Notes: a model not told the origin generated them from the sequence alone. Counted from the stretch's first letter, positions 25,481 through 34,507 are shown. The stretch is DNA of 64,000 bases from [Mycobacterium] stephanolepidis (GCF_002356335.1 NZ_AP018165.1:3472001-3536000), one strand, 5' to 3'. Program-made: numbers and translations.

Positions 25481-26803
25481 CTACGGCTCACCCGCGATGG
25501 CCTGGTGTAGCGCCGTCGCAGCTTCGCTGTGCGCCCGTCCGCGCGCCATATAGAAGCGCTGAGTCATGGACGGATCGGCATGCCCCAGTACATCGGCAGC
25601 AATGCGTGCAGACAGCCCGGCGTCATCGAGAATGGTGGCTACGGCCTTGCGGAAACTGTGAGCCGTGATGCTGACTGGCAGTCCCAGCGCCGACCGCACC
25701 CGGCGCCACTGGGCCGCCACATTGTTCGGGTCGCGAGGCGTCCAGTTCTCCGAGGGGAACACCAGGTCTTCGCAGCCGGTCGGGGCGGGACGCGGGTCAA
25801 CTAGTCGGCGCTCGGCAAGGCGCCGTTTCCGAATCTTGAGGGCATCAATAGCGAACTGTGGGAGGGCGATCTCATTGTCGGACCCCTTGGTGTCGTCCTC
25901 AATGGGCACCAGCACCAACCCTCGCCCCTTGACGCGGATCAGCTTCCGGGTGGGGCGCATGACACCGGCTTTCAGATCCAGCTCGGGCCAGGTTGTTGCG
26001 AGCGATTGACTACGTCGGTGACTGGTGGCAATCAGCATCACAATCCAGTCGACAATGTCAGCGTCCGCGCAAAACTCGGCAACCGTTGGCGGCGTGTAAC
26101 TTTCGATACCTTTCTCGCGTTCAGCCTTGGCCAGAATCCGGGGGCACTGCAGGTCCGAGGTTCGTATCGCGATGAGGATGTCTCGCACCTCATCGACGTT
26201 GAGCTGGCGCGCGCCGCCTCGCTTGCCGCCCTTGCGTCGCGCTAGCTTCACCTCGCGCAGCGGGTTGACCATAATGGCGCCATTGCTCATGCGGATCGCA
26301 TAGTTGTACATCCCCGATAGCACTGTCCGCGACGACTTCGCCGCCCCAGCGCCACGTGTCTCAGCGACCGTTGTCAGGAACTTCTCCATGACAGGGGTTG
26401 GCGCCTCCATCAGGCGCCTGTGGCCGAATGCCGAGTCAAATCCCTTGGCCTCAAAGTCATATCGGTCAAGTGTCGCGGGCGCCCGCCCCTGGTCTACGAG
26501 GTATGGCCGATAGTGGTCGTAGTACAGGGCACGAATAGTCGTCTCTGTCGACAGCTCCGCATCGAGCACCGACACCGACAGATCGGAGGCGGCGCCCAGC
26601 ACGGCGTCACGCGCCCGCGCGCCATCTCTGTCTGGCACAGGGCGCCCGCGAGAGTCGGTGCGCGGTGGACTCACGCGCATGATCTGTCGGCGCTTACCGC
26701 TGGCGTCGCGGACGCGCAACTTGGCCCGCCACACACCTGGCCGTACCTCGGCTAGATCAACGTCACCCGGTACGCCGATAGGTCGCGGCGGTCTACCTCG
26801 CAT
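25481..26803 (-). CDS. int: Phage tyrosine integrase
   Basis: This 440-residue site-specific recombinase has an arginine in ATSHRRSQSLATTW, the HxxR box HSFRKAVATIL and the C-terminal box VLGHADPSMTQRFYMARGR with the nucleophile tyrosine. The N-terminal part (GVWRAKLRVRDASGKRRQ) is the arm-binding type domain. ATG 26803 is chosen because GGGGAG lies seven bases upstream; the frame opens 66 bases earlier without a ribosome site. It lies beside attL, as expected for an element inserted at tRNA-Ala. The catalytic residues are intact, so it may still excise the remnant, although an IS now splits the arm sites. Confidence 0.93.
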   Translation of the reverse strand: MRGRPPRPIGVPGDVDLAEVRPGVWRAKLRVRDASGKRRQIMRVSPPRTDSRGRPVPDRDGARARDAVLGAASDLSVSVLDAELSTETTIRALYYDHYRPYLVDQGRAPATLDRYDFEAKGFDSAFGHRRLMEAPTPVMEKFLTTVAETRGAGAAKSSRTVLSGMYNYAIRMSNGAIMVNPLREVKLARRKGGKRGGARQLNVDEVRDILIAIRTSDLQCPRILAKAEREKGIESYTPPTVAEFCADADIVDWIVMLIATSHRRSQSLATTWPELDLKAGVMRPTRKLIRVKGRGLVLVPIEDDTKGSDNEIALPQFAIDALKIRKRRLAERRLVDPRPAPTGCEDLVFPSENWTPRDPNNVAAQWRRVRSALGLPVSITAHSFRKAVATILDDAGLSARIAADVLGHADPSMTQRFYMARGRAHSEAATALHQAIAGEP

Positions 26804-26828
26804 AGTCACTCCCCTATTCCCCTCTACA

Positions 26829-27296
26829 TCAATCGCATTGGCAGAAGTGGTTGATAAGCATTGGCACATGCTCGATCAGGAATCCGAACAATGAAACCCC
26901 AAGACCGACTATTGCCCAGCCGATGTCACGTACTTCGACCAACTTCTCAGCCTGACTGAGTTCGGCGACTTCTGTCTCGATCGCAGAATTGATTCCATCA
27001 ATACGGATGTCTAACTGCGACAGCATTTTTAGAATGTAGTCAATTCTCTCTTTGGGATCCACAGGCGCATTTATCACACCCGGCGTGTGCCCCGTCACTG
27101 TCAGTGCTCCAGGTTTGGGGGTGATGACGTTATCGCCGCGTAGCCCCGCGAGCCGTCCAAGAAGTCCAGCCCGAAAATCCTTGATCTTGTCACGCCAGTT
27201 ATTGGATCTGATTGATGCACGGTCCCACGCCACGAACAGGCCCACGCCCGTGATCACCGCACCAACAATCTGTACCAAGAAACCGGCTAGCTCCAT
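26829..27296 (-). CDS. Phage membrane protein of unknown function
   Basis: This 155-residue protein has one N-terminal membrane helix (FLVQIVGAVITGVGLFVAW) and one near the C-terminus (GWAIVGLGVSLFGFLIEHV), with a helical, probably coiled middle part (residues about 80-118). It overlaps the upstream DUF3263 gene by ten bases and lies in the integration and immunity cluster. It is not recognised beyond that. A superinfection-exclusion role is conceivable because of location and topology, but nothing in the sequence proves it. Confidence 0.7.
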   Translation of the reverse strand: MELAGFLVQIVGAVITGVGLFVAWDRASIRSNNWRDKIKDFRAGLLGRLAGLRGDNVITPKPGALTVTGHTPGVINAPVDPKERIDYILKMLSQLDIRIDGINSAIETEVAELSQAEKLVEVRDIGWAIVGLGVSLFGFLIEHVPMLINHFCQCD

Positions 27297-27493
27297 TTCA
27301 GTCCCCTTATCCGTCGCAACCTGTTGACAGTCTGCGCGTCAAGCGCGAGCGCTTCGGGCGTTTCGATGATTGCGTTCAACTGTTGGTAATAGCGGACCGG
27401 CGACAGGCCAAAGCGCTCACGAATGGCTTCATCCTTCGCGCCAAGCAGGCGCCACCACATGCGTTCCAGTTCAAGGGCTTCCGCGATGTTCAT
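27287..27493 (-). CDS. DUF3263 phage protein
   Basis: The 68-residue product matches DUF3263, small helical proteins common in mycobacteriophages and actinobacteria: LELERMWWRLLGAKDEAIRE, FGLSPVRYYQQLNAII and VNRLRRIRGL are the conserved blocks. The fold is probably helix-turn-helix. ATG 27493 is chosen because it overlaps the stop of the upstream peptidase gene as ATGA. The role is unknown; it usually occurs near integrase and immunity genes. Confidence 0.85.
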   Translation of the reverse strand: MNIAEALELERMWWRLLGAKDEAIRERFGLSPVRYYQQLNAIIETPEALALDAQTVNRLRRIRGLKWS

Positions 27494-27918
27494 GGGCGTT
27501 CCGGGTCTTCGACCCGGTCGGCGAGCCAAGCCCGTTCGACCTGTGTGAGATTTTGTCGGCGAACGCGCACAGTGTGCACGTCAGTCCAAAGCTCTTCTGC
27601 CAGTTTGTAATCATCGTTGGTCCACTGCAACCCATGCAGCAGCGCAGACAGCGGGATGAGCCGTTGCGCAGCCAGCACGTCGACGTAATGCTCCTCACGG
27701 GCCCGATGGACCACAGGCGCGATGCCTCGGTCAACGTGGATCAATTCGTGTGTGAGCGTCGAGCGTCGCTCAGCCTGTGTGAGGCTCTTGCACAGCCAGA
27801 TGGTGTTTCCCTTGATTAGTCCGGCCACTCCCCGGGGCAGGACGTGATCGCAGGAAACGGCGATGTGTGGGTATTGAATGGCGAGGGTTCGCCATGGGTG
27901 CCAGTGATGCGTCTTCAT
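27490..27918 (-). CDS. ImmA/IrrE-type metallopeptidase
   Basis: This 142-residue protein has the zinc-protease motif HELIH in TLTHELIHVDRG and a probable third ligand in the following EEHYVDVLAAQRL helix. In phages and mobile elements such peptidases act with a repressor, cleaving or controlling it on a signal. It follows the repressor-tape-measure chimera by 49 bases, so it once formed a pair with that repressor. With the repressor N-terminus lost its partner is broken. Family assignment rests on the motif and the gene order. Confidence 0.85.
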   Translation of the reverse strand: MKTHHWHPWRTLAIQYPHIAVSCDHVLPRGVAGLIKGNTIWLCKSLTQAERRSTLTHELIHVDRGIAPVVHRAREEHYVDVLAAQRLIPLSALLHGLQWTNDDYKLAEELWTDVHTVRVRRQNLTQVERAWLADRVEDPERP

Positions 27919-27967
27919 GAGTCGCGACTTAAATTAGGTCACCGACATATACAGCGCTGACCAGGAA

Positions 27968-28723
27968 CTACAGGCGTGTTGTTTGCCCTACTGGGCCGGA
28001 AACGCTGGTGGCGGGCCTGACGTGCTGAGGTGCGGGAGCGTTGCCCTGCCGCACTCCGAAATCGAGGTCGGCGCCGACCGCGTGGGCGTAGCGAAGCAGG
28101 GTCGAGAGCTTCGGATCTTCCGTTTGGTTCTCGAACTTGCTGATGACACTGCGGTGGACGCCAACCACCACAGCTGGCCCGAGCGCGTTGAGTAGCGTCG
28201 AGATTGGGCCGGAAAGCGAAGTGACCACCGGGGCGAGGGTCTTCATCACCTCGGCCAGATTGGTGAACACCGCCTGCAACGCCGGGGCGGCTGCAGTACC
28301 CAGGCTGGTGAAGGCGGGCAGGATGGTGCCGAGCACGCTCTCGCCGACCGTCTTAAGGATCGGGGACAGTGCGGCCAGCGCTTCGTTGGCGCCGGTGAAG
28401 AACGCGCCGAGCGCGGTTTGGCCTTGTGCCGAGTTGACGAAGTCGCTCATCGTCTGCGTCACTGTTTGCAGCGACGACAGGAACCCACCGCCTACGCCCT
28501 GGCCAGCGCGGAACACCCCGGCGATGGTGGAGCCCAGATTGCCTGCGATGTCCCCGAGTTGGCGCATCGCATCGATGCCGGTCTGAATCCACTGCTGCAT
28601 GCGGCCCGTCTCGCGTGCGTCTGCGACGAACTTCGCGAATGAGTTGGCGGCATTGGTTGCGCCCTGCGCTAGCTGTGGCAGGAAAGTGGAGCCCACAGTG
28701 CCGATGTCAAGCAGGGACCTCAC
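27968..28723 (-). pseudogene. Tape-measure fragment fused to repressor C-terminus
   Basis: The 251-residue frame is a chimera. Residues 1 to about 182 are the middle of a siphophage tape-measure protein (LLDIGTVGSTFLPQLAQGAT, GLSSLQTVTQTM-like, APALQAVFTNLAEVM). From residue about 184 (VGVHRSVISKFENQTED) it becomes the second half of an XRE-type helix-turn-helix repressor with the PKLSTLLRYAHAVGADL helices. The junction is near 28170. The upstream end is another junction, where the frame abuts a holin gene on the other strand. Neither protein is functional; the frame is an accident of deletion and inversion. Confidence 0.85.
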
Positions 28724-28751
28724 TCTGCGACCTCAGCCGCTGTGAGTTTCT

Positions 28752-28955
28752 TTGACCCCGAAGGCGCGACTGTGGCTCTACGCCGTTGCCGTCGCAGCAT
28801 TTTCGCTAATGCTGTACTACAACGTCGTTGACGAGAAGGCCGCACCGCTGTGGCTGAATCTGATCTCGACTGTGTTCGTGGTCGGTGGACAAGTCGTCGC
28901 CACCGCACACATCCCACGCAGCGGGTCAGCGAAGACTGACGAGACGGACCAGTGA
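28752..28955 (+). pseudogene. Holin, N-terminally truncated
   Basis: The 67-residue frame matches the holin of the second prophage (59331-59540) from residue 9 onward: LTPK(A/V)RLWLYAV, LYYN(V/L)VD, WLNLISTVFV. The two helices are kept. The first eight residues (MLDKLRTA-equivalent) and the ribosome site are missing, because the rearrangement that brought in the tape-measure piece ended here; a stop lies three codons before the TTG at 28752. It may still be read from that TTG, but it has probably lost its normal expression. Confidence 0.75.
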
Positions 28956-29317
28956 CCCTCGACCAGTGGCTCGAAGTTGCCGTCAGCCTGCTCGCTGGCG
29001 GTGTCATCGGCACGGCCATCAAGTCGCTAGTAGACCGCCGGAACGCGAAGGACGCCAACAGCTCTGCCGACTGGAAAGCGTTCGCAACCGAGCAGCGCGA
29101 GACGTTCGCCGCTGCCATGACTGAACAGCGGGAAGCCCACAACGCCGCCATTGGTGCACTCGGTGGCCGCGTCAAAGCGCTTGAGGATCGGCTGACTGAA
29201 GAGCAGAAGGTGCTAGCTATCGCCCTGGCTCACCTGCGTGAGCTTCGACGATGGATTCAAGGCGGCGGTACCGGCGACGTACCACCACTACCCGAACAGC
29301 TTGAAGGGCGGCTGTAG
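28952..29317 (+). CDS. Phage membrane and coiled-coil protein, holin-associated
   Basis: This 121-residue protein has a single N-terminal membrane helix (LEVAVSLLAGGVIGTAI) followed by about 80 residues of coiled coil (WKAFATEQRETFAAAMTE, VKALEDRLTEEQKVL). Its start overlaps the holin stop as ATGA. The protein at 59038-59334 in the second prophage occupies the same place and has the same layout. Such two-gene sets occur in mycobacteriophage lysis cassettes. A role in timing lysis is inference. Confidence 0.75.
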   Translation: MTLDQWLEVAVSLLAGGVIGTAIKSLVDRRNAKDANSSADWKAFATEQRETFAAAMTEQREAHNAAIGALGGRVKALEDRLTEEQKVLAIALAHLRELRRWIQGGGTGDVPPLPEQLEGRL

Positions 29318-29637
29318 CGAACTGTTCATCGATCTGCTGTTAGTGTTCTGGCTGCCCCCGCGCTCACCTCACCCCCCCGATGGTTCGAGCGCGGGGGCAG
29401 CCCTTTTCGCCGTCACCACGCCTCCTGACCCGATGTTTGCGGCAGGGTTTCCGCAAAGTTCCCCAGCGATGAACCATCGCCGACACCAGCGCCGTGAGGT
29501 GGACATCACCGGAGCGAAGTATCCGCAGCTCGCTGATGGTTTAAAGCCAATTTCCCTGAGTCCGGTGTGCTGACGATCAATAATCGTCGATTACATCGGC
29601 TTTTACATGTCTTGGGCTGGGTGTACATTCCTTTGCT
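29318..29637. other. Intergenic region with terminator and toxin promoter
   Basis: It contains the terminator at 29350-29407 and then about 230 bases without a gene. The last 60 bases before the toxin start are AT-richer than the surroundings and probably hold its promoter. Confidence 0.55.
29350..29407 (+). terminator. Rho-independent terminator
   Basis: A 16-bp perfect stem (29350-29365 with 29386-29401, mostly G and C) with a 20-base loop is followed by CTTTTC. It ends the phage lysis transcript and insulates the toxin gene downstream. Confidence 0.85.
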
Positions 29638-31869
29638 ATGTCCGAGAACAAGACTTCCCTCCTCAGTAAGGGCAAGCTTATTTCGGTGCGGGAATGCCAT
29701 CGGATATGGCCCGCACACCGCCATGAAGGCCTCGATCAAAGTTTCCTAACGGCGCCGACAAGACGGTTGCCCTCAGCGATGAAGGCACTGGCGGTCCTCG
29801 TGGCCGTCGCACTCCCACTGACCGGGGTACAGCTCCCGGCGAGTACCCCGGCGCCGTCAGCAGCCGAACAGTTCGGCCTCGCCGCGACAACGGCGTTTCA
29901 GAATTCGGCAAATGGACTCGACACCTCGCTGACCAGCGCGGAGCGCTCAGCGGGCCTGCCAGTGAATCCAGCAGCCGGTTTGGTATCCCAGAGCCCGGCA
30001 GGTCCCGTGGAAATGGCTCTGCCCGCAAACCTCGGTGGCGGTCAACTCACCAGGGCCGGGCAGATGGTGTACCCGGACCAGGGCGCCGGATTCGATCTGC
30101 TTGCCGAGAACACCCGTGACGGTTACCGCACCGTGGCGCGTATCAACGGCCCCGACGGTGTTCGGTCTGTGACCACCTACGTGAGCACTCCCGCAGACAC
30201 CGTGATGCTCATGCACTCCAGCGGACACCTCACCCTGAACCGGGCCACCGAACAAGCCGAAACCCTCGGGGTGATGTCCCCGGCGGAGGCCCGCGATGCG
30301 ACCGGCCGGATTGTGTACTCGGCCTATGTCGCCAAACAGGTTGCCCCGCAGCTGTACCAAGTCTCCGAAGTCATCTCACCCACCGAATCCACCACCTGGC
30401 CCGTCTACGTTGACCCACCCATCTCCGTGGGCGGTGACTACTCCCAGTTCGGCTGGTCCGACGTCGACCACACCCTCGATGCAATCGGACACGGATTCGT
30501 CAAGGCTGGCGAAGCCATCGGTAAGGCCTTCGAGCCCCTGGCTGACGGCCAGCAGCTGCAAGCCCAAGCGGTCGGCGATCAGGTTCGCCAGCACCCGCTG
30601 GAGTCGGCAGTGATTGTGGGCAGCTCCGCGTTGATGGCGACCGGTGTCGGCTCGGCCGCTGGTGCCGGCGTGCTCGCCAGGGTCTCCCTGACCCTGAATA
30701 TCGCTGCAACCGGCACTGAAGCTGTCGCCGCCACGGACCCCAATAACAAGGGCCTGCAGAACTTCTCGGCTGGGATGCAGATCCTCGCCGCCGTCACCCC
30801 ACAAGGTCTAGCCAAGAAGACTGTCGAAAACGTCGCCGAGAACGCCCTCGAGCAAGGGGTCAAGAAGGCCGACGACATCGCTTCGGAGGCCTCCACCCTT
30901 ACCCGCGTAACCCCCGAAACCGCCACCAATCCAGCACAACTGGCTAGGGAGGTGGGTGAAGCAGGCAAGGCGCCTGTGGTTCCCAAGGCCCCCAACGCGC
31001 CACCGGGCAAGTACGTCCCGGAGGTGCACCCGGCGTGCACGGGCATGAACTGCGGGCACGTCACCGAGCACCCGACCGCCGTCTACAGCGAAAAGGACAT
31101 GGCGGGTCACTACCAGCACAAAGCCGAGACCGCGCCGGACGTGATGACCAAAGAGACCGCCGAGCAGACCAAGATCAACCGGCGCGGCAACATGCGCGGA
31201 ACCAAGCCCGAGCCCGGCATGCACCGGGACGAATCACCGCCCGCGTCCTCGGCTGAAAGTCGCGACGGGAAGGCCGATGTCAAGCATCTGCCCGCCGACG
31301 AGAGCATCAAGGAACGCGACCTACTCCGCACCCTCTACACGCGATTCAAGATCAAACCAGGCGACAACTACCAGTTCGCCTACCGCAACAACCAGGGCGA
31401 GCTGAACTGCCAACGCTGCGTACTTAAGCCGCCCACCGCGCCGCAGTCGCCCGCCCGGGTCCCGGAGCGCCCATCGTCACCCGCCGACCTGCGCCAGGTC
31501 CAAGCCGCTCGCGCTGAGCAGGCGTCTCAGACGCAGCGCTCCAAAGCCCTGCAGGGCGCCCGGATGGTCAACAGCGTGAGCCAACAGCAGGCACAGCACA
31601 ACAACGAGCCCCAAACTGTTCACGCACGGCGCGAATCCGAAGCCCAACAGCGCGACAACCAAGCCGTGCGCAACACGTCGACTACCAACCAGGCCCGTGA
31701 CCACGCCAGGGAAGGCGCTCGCCCCTCTCAGAACACCGCCAGCACTCATAATGGGAACAGCAGCTCGCACGACAGCGGTTCACATTCCAAGAGCAACGGC
31801 AGCAAGAAGAACAACAAGGGCAATGGCAAGGGCAACCGCGCCAAACGCTCCAGAACAGGACGCCACTAG
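29638..31869 (+). CDS. Secreted polymorphic toxin with NucA/NucB-like nuclease domain
   Basis: This protein is up to 743 residues long. A hydrophobic signal-like helix (MKALAVLVAVALPLTGV) begins at residue 48, and an in-frame ATG at 29779 would put it at the N-terminus, so the start is uncertain. The middle resembles delivery or pre-toxin regions of polymorphic toxins. At about residues 460-590 the block MHRDESPPAS, then HLPADES and IKPGDNYQFAY, fits the NucA/NucB DNase family. The last 150 residues are low-complexity and strongly basic (NGSKKNNKGNGKGNRAKRS). A likely immunity gene starts four bases after the stop. Nuclease assignment is by motif only. Confidence 0.65.
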   Translation: MSENKTSLLSKGKLISVRECHRIWPAHRHEGLDQSFLTAPTRRLPSAMKALAVLVAVALPLTGVQLPASTPAPSAAEQFGLAATTAFQNSANGLDTSLTSAERSAGLPVNPAAGLVSQSPAGPVEMALPANLGGGQLTRAGQMVYPDQGAGFDLLAENTRDGYRTVARINGPDGVRSVTTYVSTPADTVMLMHSSGHLTLNRATEQAETLGVMSPAEARDATGRIVYSAYVAKQVAPQLYQVSEVISPTESTTWPVYVDPPISVGGDYSQFGWSDVDHTLDAIGHGFVKAGEAIGKAFEPLADGQQLQAQAVGDQVRQHPLESAVIVGSSALMATGVGSAAGAGVLARVSLTLNIAATGTEAVAATDPNNKGLQNFSAGMQILAAVTPQGLAKKTVENVAENALEQGVKKADDIASEASTLTRVTPETATNPAQLAREVGEAGKAPVVPKAPNAPPGKYVPEVHPACTGMNCGHVTEHPTAVYSEKDMAGHYQHKAETAPDVMTKETAEQTKINRRGNMRGTKPEPGMHRDESPPASSAESRDGKADVKHLPADESIKERDLLRTLYTRFKIKPGDNYQFAYRNNQGELNCQRCVLKPPTAPQSPARVPERPSSPADLRQVQAARAEQASQTQRSKALQGARMVNSVSQQQAQHNNEPQTVHARRESEAQQRDNQAVRNTSTTNQARDHAREGARPSQNTASTHNGNSSSHDSGSHSKSNGSKKNNKGNGKGNRAKRSRTGRH

Positions 31870-31872
31870 ATC

Positions 31873-32331
31873 ATGCCCAATGAGCTTCTCTTCGAAGGCG
31901 AGATCTACCCGGACGGTAGCCAGATCAAGATCGAAGACCCTGGCACATCGGATATCCCTGACGGAGTAACAGAAGGTGCCGCGTTCGACGCATCAGAGAG
32001 CAGCGTCTCCGTCTACACGATGTCCGCTGACGAAGCCGAAACGATCGAACGTGACGTAGTGGCTCGTGTCTACAAAGGAACCGACACACAAGGGCTCGGC
32101 GAACTCATCTTCGATCAGAACGTGACGTTCACCCAGCCCTTCTTGGGACTGGGTGAGATCCTGCACGACGAGGACGAACTGAATCACGTTCCGCTGGAAC
32201 GAACCGGGCCGATTCGTCTGCAGATCTTCACCGACGCAGTGATCAAGACAGTGACATATCCCGACCATGGTGAGCACCCAATCAGCGGCCCCAGCGATGT
32301 GAACATCCTGATCCGCTACGACCTGACCTGA
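31873..32331 (+). CDS. Probable immunity protein for the NucA/NucB-like toxin
   Basis: The 152-residue protein is acidic and beta-rich with no signal peptide and no recognised domain. It starts four bases after the toxin stop on the same strand, the usual place of the cognate immunity gene. An acidic protein would suit a basic nuclease. The immunity role is inferred from these two facts and not from homology. Confidence 0.6.
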   Translation: MPNELLFEGEIYPDGSQIKIEDPGTSDIPDGVTEGAAFDASESSVSVYTMSADEAETIERDVVARVYKGTDTQGLGELIFDQNVTFTQPFLGLGEILHDEDELNHVPLERTGPIRLQIFTDAVIKTVTYPDHGEHPISGPSDVNILIRYDLT

Positions 32332-32757
32332 CAACACACGGCAGCTAGATCTAGCTCGTCCGGCGGAGGTTGACGGCTACGCCGCCCGAGAAGGCCGAGT
32401 CATGCAGCTTGACCTGATCAGGCTCGGTACCCACGGGCACGTCGAAGGCGACCTGAACATCAACCTTGTTGCCGGGGTTGATCTCTGCCATTAGCGCGTC
32501 ATTGCCGAGGTACATGGACGCGGTGCTGTCAGCAGAGAAGGTCTTGCCGCCCGCGATGAGTTTCTGGTTCTCAGCGAAGAATGTCTGTGGCTTGTCGCCG
32601 ATGTTGGTGACCGTCATCGACAGCACTGCCCATTCGCCTTGGGCCTTTTTCTGCATGAATTGGTTGTCATCGCGACCAACGACGCTCGGGTCTGGTGCAC
32701 GGATAGGTGACAACTGAGATGGCTTGCCCTGTGGGGTGGGCCTGGAAGGATGTCGCT

Positions 32758-33063
32758 GTGCCGAAGCCGTTTCCTGCAGAGTTCCGTGCCGATGTGGTGC
32801 GAATTGCCCGTGATCGCGATGCTGGTGTGACGTTGGAGCAGGTCGCTGCTGATTTCGGTATTCACCCGATGACGCTGTCGAAATGGATACGCCAATCCGA
32901 TGTCGATGAGGGGGTTCGCCCTGGTGTGACCGCCACTGAGTCCGCCGAGAACCGCGAACTCAAGAAGCGAGTCCGGTTGCTGGAGCAGGAAAATGAGGTG
33001 TTGCGGCGGGCGGCGGCCTATTTGTCGCAGGCCAACCTCAAGCTGGGTCAGTCCCCAAAATGA
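32758..33063 (+). CDS. IS3-family transposase OrfA
   Basis: This 101-residue protein has the helix-turn-helix of IS3 OrfA (VTLEQVAADFGIHPMTLSKW) and a leucine-zipper-like C-terminus (ENRELKKRVRLLEQENEVLR). GTG 32758 has GGAAGGA eight bases upstream. The last codons read CCA AAA before the stop TGA; with the preceding C this is the slippery heptamer C CCA AAA, suited to -1 frameshifting into OrfB. Confidence 0.9.
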   Translation: MPKPFPAEFRADVVRIARDRDAGVTLEQVAADFGIHPMTLSKWIRQSDVDEGVRPGVTATESAENRELKKRVRLLEQENEVLRRAAAYLSQANLKLGQSPK

Positions 33064-33935
33064 TGTACCCGCTCGTTCGTGAGCTGGCCGCCGACGGTGT
33101 TCCCGTCACGGTGACGTGCCGGGTCCTCAAAATCGCTCGTCAGCCATTTTATCGCTGGTGTGCTGGCCCGGTCACTGGAACTGAGTGGGTGCAAGCGTCA
33201 GTGACGAACGCGGTCTATGACGCCCACCGTGATGACCCCGAGTTCGGCTACCGATTCCTCGCTGATGAAGTCCGGGCCGCGGGAATCGCTGTGTCTGACC
33301 GGACGGTGTGGAAACGCTGCCGCGAGAACCGCTGGTGGTCGGCATTCGGCAAGAAACGCAGCCGTGTCGGCAAGAAACCAGGCCCACCTGTTCACAACGA
33401 TCTGGTATGCCGCAATTTCACCGCAACCACCCCAAACATGTTGTGGTTGACCGATATCACCGAACACCGGACCAGCGAAGGCAAGCTCTATCTGTGCGCG
33501 ATCAAGGACGTGTTCTCCAACCGCATCGTCGGCTATTCCATCAGTAACCGCATGAAAGCTGCCCTAGCGGTGACCGCGCTCAACAATGCGGTGGCCCGCC
33601 GTGGCGATGTGAGTGGGTGCATCGTCCACAGCGACCGGGGCAGCCAATTTCGGTCCCGAAAATTCGTGCATACCCTCAACCGGCACAACATGATTGGCTC
33701 CATGGGCCGGATTGGCGCCGCCGGTGATAACGCCGCGATGGAGTCCTTCTTTTCCCTGCTGCAAAAGAACGTCCTGAATCGGCGCCGATGGAACACCCGC
33801 GACGAACTACGGACAGCGATCGTGACCTGGATCGAACGCACCTACCACCGCCGCCGACGCCAACCCGCCCTCGGCAAGTTGACCCCCATCGAATACGAGA
33901 CCATCATGACCACACCGGCCAATCAGGCCGCCTAA
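33060..33935 (+). CDS. IS3-family transposase OrfB
   Basis: The 291-residue frame carries the DDE integrase core: D in LWLTDITEHRT, D in CIVHSDRGSQFRSR and E in NAAMESFFSLLQKN, with the WIERTYHRRRRQ tail. It overlaps OrfA by four bases in the -1 frame, so an OrfAB transposase is expected from frameshifting. All catalytic residues are intact, which suggests an active element. Confidence 0.92.
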   Translation: MMYPLVRELAADGVPVTVTCRVLKIARQPFYRWCAGPVTGTEWVQASVTNAVYDAHRDDPEFGYRFLADEVRAAGIAVSDRTVWKRCRENRWWSAFGKKRSRVGKKPGPPVHNDLVCRNFTATTPNMLWLTDITEHRTSEGKLYLCAIKDVFSNRIVGYSISNRMKAALAVTALNNAVARRGDVSGCIVHSDRGSQFRSRKFVHTLNRHNMIGSMGRIGAAGDNAAMESFFSLLQKNVLNRRRWNTRDELRTAIVTWIERTYHRRRRQPALGKLTPIEYETIMTTPANQAA

Positions 33936-34507
33936 AGACTGTCACCTATCCGTGCAGCAGACCCCTCTGACCAATGTCGATCTTGCTCACCACGAAAGCG
34001 AACTTGCCGTCCCGAACCTCGGAGCCAACGCCCGGCGTGGACTTCTCCACCGCCACGCTCGCACTCGGGGCCGACTGTGGGGCGCTGGCTACAGGCTTTG
34101 CGCCAGCGGGCTTGGCGTCTTCCTTCTTGCCTCCAGCCAGACCGGCGACGATGAGGAGCAACACCACACCGCCGACAATCCACGGCCACTTGCGGCTCTT
34201 CTTGGGTGCCGGTGCAGGTGGCGGTGGCGGCGCAGTAACGGTCCAGGCGGTGCCGTCGAAATAGCGCTGCCCCGGCGCCCCAGATGGGTCGGGATACCAG
34301 CCCGGAGCCGCTGACTGTGGTGATGACATGGCGAAAGCCTTCCCCTCGATGCGATACCCCTGACCGGCGGTAAGCGTACTTGCCACCCACAGCGTCCATA
34401 CAGGGAATCGGAAGGCAGCTATCCGGCGTCGGCAAGTGCCGACTGTTGCGGCCCATACCGCCTCGATGTCAGTCCCCGATGGGACGCGCCAGGGATAACT
34501 ATTTGCC

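Larger units (their letters stand above)
32688..33964 (+). mobile_element. IS3-family insertion sequence, intact
   Basis: The 1277-bp element has terminal inverted repeats GGGTCTG(G/C)TGCACGGATAGG and a CTC target duplication (32685-32687 and 33965-33967). It carries two overlapping frames of an IS3-type transposase. It splits a DUF2510-DUF4352 gene. The degenerate copy at 21.7 kb has the same end. Confidence 0.92.
32351..34329 (-). pseudogene. DUF2510-TM-DUF4352 protein interrupted by an IS3-family element
   Basis: The N-terminal part (from ATG 34329) has a DUF2510 repeat (APGWYPDPSGAPGQRYFDG), a proline-rich linker, a basic stop and a membrane helix (WPWIVGGVVLLLIVAGLAGG) and the start of DUF4352 (VRDGKFAFVVSKIDIGQ). 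The C-terminal part resumes at 32684 with VVGRDDNQFMQKKAQGEW and MTVTNIGDKPQTFFAENQ. Between them sits a 1277-bp IS. Removing it with one CTC copy restores a continuous 232-residue frame (QSVVGRDD across the joint). DUF4352 proteins are exported lipoprotein-like domains of unknown function. The insertion has destroyed the gene. Confidence 0.9.
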
